A stretch of 64,000 nt of DNA, from the NCBI RefSeq assembly GCF_022288725.1, contig NZ_JAKNTA010000012.1, positions 179,525 through 243,524 on the forward strand, given 5' to 3'. The stretch comes from Kitasatospora sp. A2-31. Its GTDB lineage: Bacteria; Actinomycetota; Actinomycetes; Streptomycetales; Streptomycetaceae. Positions 37,401-44,600 of this stretch are shown here, one piece after another. The notes under the pieces are model-generated. The model saw nothing but the letters and a program-made list of their open reading frames with translations. It made no database searches and was not told the DNA's origin. Position 1 is the first letter of the stretch; every line of letters starts with the position of its first letter. The translations under genes and the position numbers were made by a program.

Positions 37401-40400
37401 TCGGGATCAGCGGGACGAACGCCCATGTGATCCTGGAGGAGGCTCCGCAGGAGCCCCAGAAGGAAACGAACGAGGTCAACTCCCCCTCGGCGGTGGTGCC
37501 GTGGGTGCTCTCCGCCCGCGACGAACGCGCCCTGCGCGCCCAGGCCGCCCAACTCGCCACCTTCCTCCAGGACCACCCCGACACCGACCTGCGCGCCGTC
37601 GGCCACACCCTCCTCACCGGACGCGCCGCCCTCGACCACCGCGCCGTCGCCCTCGGCCACAACCACGACGAACTCCTCACCTCCCTCACCGCCCTCGCCG
37701 ACGGCACCGCCCCCACCGGCCACGGCACCCACGACCGTCCGGTGTTCGTCTTCCCCGGCCAGGGCTCCCAATGGATCGGCATGGGCGCCGAACTCCTCGA
37801 CACCTCCACCGTCTTCGCCCACTGGATCACCCAGTGCGAAGCCGCACTCGCGCCGTACGTCGACTGGTCCCTCACCGACGTCCTGCGCGGCAACGACGAC
37901 CTCACCCGCGTCGACGTCATCCAACCCGCACTCTTCGCCGTCATGGTCTCCCTCGCCGAACTCTGGCGCTCCCTCGGCATCGAACCCGCCGCCGTCATCG
38001 GCCACTCCCAAGGCGAAATCGCCGCCGCCACCATCGCCGGCGCCCTCTCGTTGGAAGACGGCGCCCGCATCGCCGCCCTGCGCAGCCAAGCCATCCTCGC
38101 CATCAGCGGCCACGGCGGCATGGCCTCCCTCCCCCTCAGCCACGACAACACGGCCGAACTCCTCACCCGCTGGGACGGACGCCTGACCGTCGCCGCCCAC
38201 AACGGCCCCACCACCACCGTCATCGCCGGCGACCGCGACGCCCTCGACGAACTCCTCACCCACTGCGAACAGCACGACATCCGCGCCCGCCGCATCGACG
38301 TCGACTACGCCTCCCACAGCCCCCACGTCGAAGCCATCCGGGCCGACCTGGCCACCCAACTCGCCGGCATCACGCCCAAGACAGCCACCATCCCCTTCTA
38401 CTCCACGGTCACCGGCACCCTCATCGACACCACCCAGCTGGATGCCGACTACTGGTACACCAACCTCCGCCAGACCGTCCGCTTCACCGACGCCACCCAC
38501 GCCGCCCACACCGACGGCCACACCACCTACATCGAAACCAGCCCCCACCCCGTCCTCACCCCCGCCATCGAAGAAACCCTCGACACCCCCCACACCGTCG
38601 TCACCGGCACCCTCCGCCGCAACGAAGGCACCTGGACCCGCCTCCTCACCTCCGCCACCCACCTCCACAACCACGGCCCCCCCCTCCACTGGACCCCCCC
38701 CCTCCACCCCCCCCCCCACCCCGACCTCCCCACCTACCCCTTCCAACGCGAGCGCTTCTGGCTCACCCCGCCCGCAGCCGCCAACCCGCGCACCGCCGGA
38801 CTCGACTCCGGCGAGCACCCGATGCTCGCCGCCGCCGTCCCGCTGCCCGAGGACGAGGGCGTGATCCTCACCGGCCGGCTCTCCGTCGCCACCCACCCCT
38901 GGCTGGCCGACCACGCCGTGTGGGACACCGTCCTCGCCTCCGGCACCTCGCTCGTCGAGCTCGCCCTGCACGCCGGCAGCCGGCTCGGCTGCGACCGTCT
39001 GGAGGAGCTGACCCTCCAGGTGCCCCTCGTGCTGCCCGATCAGCAGGCGGTCCGGGTGCACGTGCGCGTCGGTGCGTCGGACGGCGCCGGCCGTCGGCCC
39101 CTCACCATCCACTCCGCCCCCGACAACGCCGAGGCCACCACCGCCTGGACCTGCCACGCGTCCGGCACCGCCGCCCCGGCCGGGCCCGCCGCCGGATGGG
39201 CCACCGGTGCCGCCTGGCCGCCGGCCGGCGCCGTGCCGGTCCCCCTCGACGGCCTCTACGAGCGGCTGGCCGAGGACGGGCTCGGGTACGGCCCGGCGTT
39301 CCGCGGGCTCCGTGCCGCGTGGCGCCTCGGCGAGGAGGTCTACGGCGAGGTCCGGCTGCCGCAGGAGCAGTTCGCCGACGCCGGCCGGTTCGGCCTTCAC
39401 CCCGCGCTGCTGGACGCGGCCCTGCACACCACGCTGGTCGACGGCGCGGAGCGGGTGCGGCTGCCGTTCGCGTGGACCGGCGTCGCCCTGCACGCCACCG
39501 GCGCCGGCGCGCTGCGGGTCCGGCTCACGCCGACCGGGCCGGACGAGATGTCGCTGGTGGTGGCCGACCAGACCGGCCTGCCGGTGGCCACGGTCGAGTC
39601 GCTCGCCGTCCGGCCGCTCGCCCGGGCGCAGCTCGGCTCGGCCGTCCAGCGCGCCGCCGCCGACTCGCTCTTCGAGGTGGCCTGGACCGAGCTGTCCGGC
39701 CTCCCCGCCGCCCGTGCCGTCCGTACCGCCGTGCTCGGCGGCCCGGCCGCGCTCGCGGGAATCGCCGGAGCGTCGTACCCCCACCTCGCTGCCCTCGCCG
39801 ACGCGGTCGGCGCCGGGGCGCCGGTGCCCGAGGCCGTGGTGGTCCCGTGGATGCCGGAGCCCGACGCGGACACCGTGTCGGCGGACGCCGCCCGGCAGTC
39901 GGTGGAGCGGGCGCTGTCGCTGCTGCAGGTCTGGACGGCCGACGACCGGTTCGCCGCCTCCCGCCTGGTGCTGGTGACCCGCGGGGCCGTCGACGCCGAC
40001 GATGCGGCCGGCTCGCCCGATCTGGCCGCGGCCGCCGTGTGGGGCGCGGTGCGCTCCGCGCAGGCCGAGCACCCGGACCGGCTGGTCCTGGTGGACCTCG
40101 ACTGCGCCCTGGCCGAGGCCTCGGCCACGCTGTCGCTCCTGCTGGACGGGGCCGAGCCGCAGTACGCGGTCCGGGCCGGCCGGGTGTTCGTGCCGCGGCT
40201 GGCGCGGCTGCGGCCCGCCGACGGCCCGTCCGTCGCCCCCGCGCCGGACCCCGAGGGCACGGTGCTGATCACGGGCGGGACGGGGACGCTGGGCGCGCTG
40301 GTCGCCCGGCACCTGGTCGAGACGCACGGTGTCCGACACCTGATGCTGCTCAGCCGGCAGGGCCGCCAGGCCCGCGGGGCCGACGAACTGGTCCGCTCGC

Positions 40401-41587
40401 TGGCCGAGTCGGGCGCCGAGGTGACGGTCGCCGCGTGCGACGCCGCCGACCGGGAGGCCCTGGCCGCGGTACTCGCGGCCGTCCCCGCCGAGCACCCGCT
40501 GACCGGCGTGGTGCACGCGGCCGGAGTGCTGGACGACGGCACGCTCGCCGCGATCACGCCCGAGCGGCTGGCCGCCGTCCTGCGGCCGAAGGCGGACGCC
40601 GCGTGGAACCTGCACGAGCTGACCCGGGACGCCAAGCCGGCGCTGTTCGTGCTGTTCTCGGCGGCAGGTGGGCTGCTGGGCAATGCGGGCCAGGCCAACT
40701 ACGCCGCCGCCAACGCCTACCTGGACGCCCTGGCCGCGCACCGCCGTGCGCTGGGTCTGCCCGGGGTGTCGATGGCGTGGGGGCTGTGGTCCGCGGTCAG
40801 CGGGATGACCGGTGGCCTGAGCGAGGCGGACCGGGCCCGGATGAAGCGTTCCGGGGTGCTGCCGATGTCCACCGCGGAGGGTCTGGCGCTGTTCGACGCG
40901 GCCCTCGCCCAGGAGCGGCCGCTGGTACTGCCGGTCCGGCTGGACCTGCCCGCGCTGCGCGGCGGCGAGCCGGCGGGGCGGTCCCCGCTGCTGCGCGCCC
41001 TGCTCGGCGCGGCACCCCGACGCGCGGCGCAGGCCGACGCGCCGGCCGAGGCCGGGGCCGCACTGTCGCTCGCCGGGCTCTCGGCCGCCGAACAGTCCCA
41101 CGCCCTGGTGGAGTTGGTGCGGGCTCAGGTGGCCGCTGTGCTGGGCCACGCCTCGCCGCAGGACGTCGGCAGCGGGCGCGGCTTCCTGGAGTCCGGGTTC
41201 GACTCGCTGCGCGCGGTCGAACTGCGCAACCGGCTGAACGCGGCCACCGGCCTGCGGCTGCCGGCGACGCTGGTCTTCGACCACCCGACGCCGGTCGCCG
41301 TCGCCGAGCACCTCGGCGAGCTGCTGCGGCAGCTGGCGCGGCCGGCCGAGGAGCCGGAGCTGCTGGACCTCGACAGCCTGGAGGCCGGTCTGCGCGACCT
41401 CGCCGCCGGGGATCCGCGGCGCGAGCGGCTCGCCGCCCGGCTGCGCGGCCTGGTCGCCCAGCTGGACGCGACCGGCGCCGGCAGTGCCGCGGCGCCGGCC
41501 GAACCCGCGGACGACGAGGACGAGTTCGGGGACGCCACGCTCGACGAGCTCCTCGACATCGTCGACGGCGAACTGCGGAACCCGTGA
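31451..41587 (+). CDS. PKS B: modules 2 and 3
   Basis: 3378 residues from ATG 31451 (GGAG six bases before). N-terminal coiled-coil docking (EEVVKALRASLKEAETL). Module 2: KS (31546-32830), methylmalonyl-type AT (33119-34080, VDVIQ/GHSQGE/YASH), KR (catalytic half 35020-35760) and ACP (35880-36120, GFESLTAVEL); no DH. KR2 lacks LDD and has Trp eight and His three residues before the catalytic Tyr (WGSGDHAAY), an A2-type pattern: an L-hydroxyl with epimerised methyl is predicted. Module 3: KS (36195-37440), methylmalonyl-type AT (37733-38690), DH (38795-39620), KR (40250-40940) and ACP (41090-41330). DH3 reads HAVWDTVLASG, so Gly and Pro of HxxxGxxxxP are lost. KR3 has Ala at the catalytic Ser position (LFSAAGG). 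Module 3 may therefore leave a keto group. The docking end resembles those of PKS C and E (DATLDELLDIVDGEL). Confidence 0.9.
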   Translation: MTTSEEVVKALRASLKEAETLRQQNRKLTAAASEPIAIVGMACRYPGGVKSPDDLWQLVADGRDAISAFPEDRGWDVEALYDPDPEAAGKTYTRAGGFLHEAPLFDPDFFGISPREAMAMHPQQRLLLETSWEAFEQAGIDPASVRGTRTGVFAGVMHQDYAARLRQAPEDLEGYLMTGSLGSVVSGRVAYTLGLEGPAVTVDTACSSSLVALHLAAQALRNGECSMALVGGVTVMTGPGGFVEFSRQRALSPDGRCRAFAAAADGTGWAEGVGILLVERLSDAQRNGHRVLAVVRGSAINQDGSSSGFSAPNGPAQQRAIRDALKNARLTAAEVDAVEAHGTGTRLGDPIEAQALLATYGQDRPAERPLWLGSLKSNIGHAQAAAGVGGVIKMVMAMRNGVLPRTLHVDEPTTHVDWSAGAVSLLTEAKEWPAGERARRAAVSSFGISGTNAHVILEEAPQEPQKETTEVNSPSTVVPWVLSARDERAVRAQAAQLATFLQDHPDTDLRAVGHTLLTGRAALDHRAVALGHNHDELLTSLTALADGTAPTGHGTHDRPVFVFPGQGSQWIGMGAELLDTSTVFAHWITKCEAALAPHVDWSLTDVLRGNDDLTRVDVIQPALFAVMVSLAELWRSLGIEPAAVIGHSQGEIAAATIAGALSLEDGARIAALRSQAILAISGHGGMASLPLAQQDAAELLQQWDGRLTVAAHNGPTSTVVAGDRDALDELLTHCEQHDIRARRIDVDYASHSPHVEAIRADLATQLAGIAPKTATIPFYSTVTGTPIDTTQLDADYWYTNLRQTVRFTDATHAAHTDGHTTYIETSPHPVLTPAIEETLDTPHTVVTGTLRRNEGTWTRLLTSATHLHNHGHPLNWTPFLHPAPHPDLPTYPFQHQHLWIEDAAPVGSGPAEGTAVDAGFWEAVAEQDVAALAATLEVEDEEQRRSLTALLPALSSWHRQSLDRSAVDDWRYRIAWKPVAGHAVSALIGTWLVVVPAGHAEAAWVAEATRVLGVRGARSVLLEVADGDADREVLAGRLSELLADCASDHAGVLSFLGLADSRYREKRTVTVGVALTLALVQALADLGVRAPLWCATHGAVSTGPSDAPADPVQAQLWGLGRVVALEQSQLWGGLVDLPEQPDERSLGQLLRVLAATSDEDQIAVRPAGLFARRMVHAPLGDARPVRRWRPRGTVLVTGGTGSLGPRLARWLADNGADHLVLASRSGPNAAGATELAAELTAQGVAVTLAACDIADREAVSALLEELRADGHTVRAVLHTAAFIELTSVADTGLESFDKVLAAKVDGARHLADLLDPEALDAFVLFSSIAGFWGSGDHAAYAAANAALDALAEQGRAAGLPMVSVAWGVWEDAVNTWRNLGDLDVERTRQRVRGQGLPLMRPEAAIAALQQALDHDDTFVAVAEIDWERFVPLFTALRPSPLLAELPEARAVLASSAEAEADTSGSGSELRRSLADLSEPEQLRVLVDLVTTHAVAVLGRRDPEAVRPERAFKELGFESLTAVELRNRLAAATGLRLPATLVFDYPTPAAIAAQLRREVLDLGAVEEAVPAAPTGSVGAADDEAIAIVGMACRFPGGITTPEALWQLLVTDGDVVSGMPTDRGWDLDAVSGQQGGFLQDVDRFDPAFFGISPREALAMDPQQRLLLETSWEAFERAGIDLTTLRGSRTGAFVGAMQHGYGVSSAEAPSAIEDYVITGSVTSVISGRLAYAFGLEGPAITVDTACSSSLVALHLAGQALRNGECSMAIAGGAVVMPTPDSFIGFSRMGALSQSGRCKAFSDSADGFGLAEGAGVVLLERLSDAQRNGHPVLAVVRGSAINQDGASNGLAAPNGPSQQRVIRAALADARVAAADVDAVEAHGTGTRLGDPIEAQALLATYGQERPAERPLRLGSLKSNIGHTQAAAGVAGVIKMVLALRHGVLPRTLHVDEPTTHVDWASGAVSVLTEAQEWPEADGRPRRAGVSAFGISGTNAHVILEEAPQEPQKETNEVNSPSAVVPWVLSARDERALRAQAAQLATFLQDHPDTDLRAVGHTLLTGRAALDHRAVALGHNHDELLTSLTALADGTAPTGHGTHDRPVFVFPGQGSQWIGMGAELLDTSTVFAHWITQCEAALAPYVDWSLTDVLRGNDDLTRVDVIQPALFAVMVSLAELWRSLGIEPAAVIGHSQGEIAAATIAGALSLEDGARIAALRSQAILAISGHGGMASLPLSHDNTAELLTRWDGRLTVAAHNGPTTTVIAGDRDALDELLTHCEQHDIRARRIDVDYASHSPHVEAIRADLATQLAGITPKTATIPFYSTVTGTLIDTTQLDADYWYTNLRQTVRFTDATHAAHTDGHTTYIETSPHPVLTPAIEETLDTPHTVVTGTLRRNEGTWTRLLTSATHLHNHGPPLHWTPPLHPPPHPDLPTYPFQRERFWLTPPAAANPRTAGLDSGEHPMLAAAVPLPEDEGVILTGRLSVATHPWLADHAVWDTVLASGTSLVELALHAGSRLGCDRLEELTLQVPLVLPDQQAVRVHVRVGASDGAGRRPLTIHSAPDNAEATTAWTCHASGTAAPAGPAAGWATGAAWPPAGAVPVPLDGLYERLAEDGLGYGPAFRGLRAAWRLGEEVYGEVRLPQEQFADAGRFGLHPALLDAALHTTLVDGAERVRLPFAWTGVALHATGAGALRVRLTPTGPDEMSLVVADQTGLPVATVESLAVRPLARAQLGSAVQRAAADSLFEVAWTELSGLPAARAVRTAVLGGPAALAGIAGASYPHLAALADAVGAGAPVPEAVVVPWMPEPDADTVSADAARQSVERALSLLQVWTADDRFAASRLVLVTRGAVDADDAAGSPDLAAAAVWGAVRSAQAEHPDRLVLVDLDCALAEASATLSLLLDGAEPQYAVRAGRVFVPRLARLRPADGPSVAPAPDPEGTVLITGGTGTLGALVARHLVETHGVRHLMLLSRQGRQARGADELVRSLAESGAEVTVAACDAADREALAAVLAAVPAEHPLTGVVHAAGVLDDGTLAAITPERLAAVLRPKADAAWNLHELTRDAKPALFVLFSAAGGLLGNAGQANYAAANAYLDALAAHRRALGLPGVSMAWGLWSAVSGMTGGLSEADRARMKRSGVLPMSTAEGLALFDAALAQERPLVLPVRLDLPALRGGEPAGRSPLLRALLGAAPRRAAQADAPAEAGAALSLAGLSAAEQSHALVELVRAQVAAVLGHASPQDVGSGRGFLESGFDSLRAVELRNRLNAATGLRLPATLVFDHPTPVAVAEHLGELLRQLARPAEEPELLDLDSLEAGLRDLAAGDPRRERLAARLRGLVAQLDATGAGSAAAPAEPADDEDEFGDATLDELLDIVDGELRNP
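33119..33946 (+). repeat. AT cassette, copy 2 (module 2)
   Basis: Same length as the others. Similarity to the module 3 copy extends from 32787 to 34131 with no net indel (constant offset 4614). Confidence 0.88.
37733..38560 (+). repeat. AT cassette, copy 3 (module 3)
   Basis: Followed by a linker (38680-38720) in which almost every difference from the module 2 linker is a change to C, giving several C-runs while keeping the frame. Confidence 0.88.
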
Positions 41588-41645
41588 ACCTGCCCACCCG
41601 GCCCCGTCGTCGGAGCCCGCGTTGAACAGAGAGGCGCACAGCGCA

Positions 41646-44600
41646 ATGACGAGCGACGAGAAGGTCCTCGACACCCTCAAGCGGCTGACCATCGACCTGC
41701 GCCGGACGCGCCGGCGGCTGCAGGAGGTCGAGGAGGGGGCCCGCGAGCCGATCGCGATCGTCGGCATGGCGTGCCGCTACCCCGGCGGGGTCACCTCCCC
41801 CGAGGACCTCTGGCGGCTGGTGGCCGAGGAGCGGGACGTGATCTCCCCGCTCCCGACCGACCGCGGCTGGCGCGAGGACCTCTACGACCCGGACCCGGCC
41901 CGGCACGGCTCGGTGTACGTCCGTGAGGGCGGATTCCTTTACGACGCCGCCGAGTTCGACCCGGCGTTCTTCGGCATGAGCGCCCGGGAGGCGCTGGCCA
42001 CCGACCCGCAGCAGCGGCTGCTGCTCGAAACGGCCTGGGAGGCCTTCGAGCGGGCCGGGATCGACCCGGCGTCGGTGCGCGGCACCCGGACCGGCGTCTT
42101 CGCCGGGGTGATCTACCAGGACTACGCCTCGCGGCTGCACCGGGTGCCGGGCGAGTTCGAGGGCTACGTCGGCAACGGCAGCACCGGCAGCGTCGCCTCC
42201 GGCCGGGTCGCGTACGCCTTCGGTCTGGAGGGCCCGGCCGTCACGCTGGACACGGCGTGCTCGTCCTCGCTGGTCGCGCTGCACCAGGCCGCGCAGGCGC
42301 TGCGGAACGGCGACTGCACGCTGGCGCTGGCCGGCGGGGTGACCGTGATGGCCTCGCCGATGGCCCTGGTCGAGTTCAGCCGGCAGCGCGGCCTGGCCAC
42401 CGACGCGCGGTGCAAGGCCTTCGCGGCCGGTGCCGACGGGACGGGCCTCGGCGAGGGCGTCGGGATGCTGCTGCTGGAGCGCCTCTCGGACGCCCGGCGC
42501 AACGGGCGCCGGGTGCTCGCGGTGATCCGGGGCAGCGCGGTCAACCAGGACGGCGCCAGCAGCGGGCTGACGGCGCCGAGCGGGCCCGCCCAGCAGCGGG
42601 TGATCCGGCAGGCGCTGGAGCGCGCCGGGCTGGCCGCGCGCGAGGTGGACGCGGTGGAGGCGCACGGCACCGGGACGACGCTCGGCGACCCGATCGAGGC
42701 GCAGGCCCTGCTCGCCACCTACGGCCGGGACCGGTCCGGCGGGGAGCCGCTGTACCTCGGCTCGGTGAAGTCCAACATCGGCCACGCCCAGGCGGCGGCG
42801 GGTGTGGCCGGCGTGATCAAGATGGTGATGGCGATCCGGCAGGGCGTGCTGCCGCGCACGCTCCACCTCGACGAGCCCAATCCGCACGTGGACTGGTCGG
42901 CGGGCGCGGTGGCGCCGCTGACCGGGGCCCGGCAGTGGCCGGCCACGGGGCGGCCGCGCCGGGCCGGGGTGTCGTCCTTCGGGGTCAGCGGGACCAATGC
43001 GCACCTCATCCTGGAGGAGGCCGCCGAGGAGACCGCCGCCGACCTCCCGGGGGAGGAAGCCGGGCCGCGGCCCGCCGGCGGGGCGGCCGTGCCGTGGGTG
43101 CTCTCCGGCCGGACCGGAGCCGCGCTGCGCGCGCAGGCCACGCGGCTGCTGGACCACCTGGCCGCGCATCCCGGGCAGACCGCGGCCGAGGTCGGTGCGG
43201 CGCTGGCGCGCCACCGGGCGGCCTTCGAGCACCGTGCCGTGCTGCTGGGCGCGGACCTCGGCGACCTGCGGGCCGGCCTGGCGGCGCTGGCCGCGGGCGA
43301 GTCCCGGCCCGGCCTGGTCACGGGCGTCGCCCGGGACGACGGCCCGGTGGTGTTCGTGCTGCCGGACTCGCCGCCGGAGCGTCCCGACCGGATGGTGCGG
43401 CTGCTCGACACCACGCCGCTGTTCGCCGCGCGGCTCGCCGAGTGCGACGCCGCGTTGCGCGAGGTCGCCGGCTGGTCCGCGACGGACGTGCTGCGCGGCG
43501 CGGCGGGCGCGCCCGATCCGGCGCGTCCCGAGGTCGGCCGGGCGGTGGCGTGGGCGGTGCTGGTCGCCCTCGCCGGGCTCTGGGCGGAGCACGGGGTGGA
43601 TCCGGCCGCCGTGGTGGCACCGGGCTCCGGCGCGGTCGCCGGCGCCTGCGTCGCGGGGGCGCTGTCCCTGGTGGAGGGTGCGCGCGCGGCGGTGTCCGGC
43701 GAGGCGGGCGCCCTGACGGAGAGCCGGATCCCGCTGCTCACCGAGGCCGTGGACGCCTCGCTGCGCACGCTGCTGGAGCGCGGCCACAGCCGCTTCGTCG
43801 TCCTCGGCACCGACCGGGCCGAACGGATCACCGCCACGGTCGGGCCGGACGTCCAGGTGGTCGCCGCCGCGGACGGGTTCCTCCCCGCGCTGGCCGAGCT
43901 GCACGTCCACGGCGCGGCGGTCCGCTTCGCGGCGGCGTTCCCGGTCGCCGGGCTCCGCCCGGTGGACCTGCCGACCTACGCCTTCCAGCGCCGGCGTTAC
44001 TGGCTGGAGGACGGGCCGGCCGACCCCGACGTGACCGCCGCCGGTCTCACGGCCACGGGCCACCCGATGCTCCAGGCCCTGATCGAACTACCGGATGGCG
44101 GCGGGCTGCTGTTCACCGGCCGGCTCTCCCCGCGCGAGCTGCCCTGGCTCGCCGACCACGCGGTTCAGGGCCGCGTGCTGCTGCCCGGCACCGCCGTGGT
44201 CGAGCTGGTCCGCGAGGCCGGCGTGCGGACGGGCTGCCCCGACCTGGGCGAGCTGACCCTGCACGCGCCGCTGGAGCTTCCGGCGCCCGGGGCCGCCGCG
44301 GATGCCGGCGTCCGGATCCGGCTGGCCGTGGGTGCCCCGGACGGTTCCGGTCACCGCGCGGTGGAGCTGTCCTCGCGCCCGGCCGCTCCCGAGCACGCCG
44401 TCTGGACCAGGCACGCCACCGGCACGCTGACGCCCGAGGCGCCGACGGCCTCCTCCGACCTGGTCGTCTGGCCGCCGGCCGGCGCCGAGCCGGTCGGCCT
44501 GGACGGCTGCTACGACCGCTTCGCCGCCCTCGGTATCGAGTACGGCCCCGCCTTCCGCGGACTGCGCGCGCTCTGGCGGCGCGGCGAGGAGGTGTTCGCC

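Noticed and set aside
32720..41767. 3015-codon open frame on the - strand across PKS B
   Set aside because: Composition-driven antisense frame, repetitive Gly/Glu/Asp/Val translation without domains.
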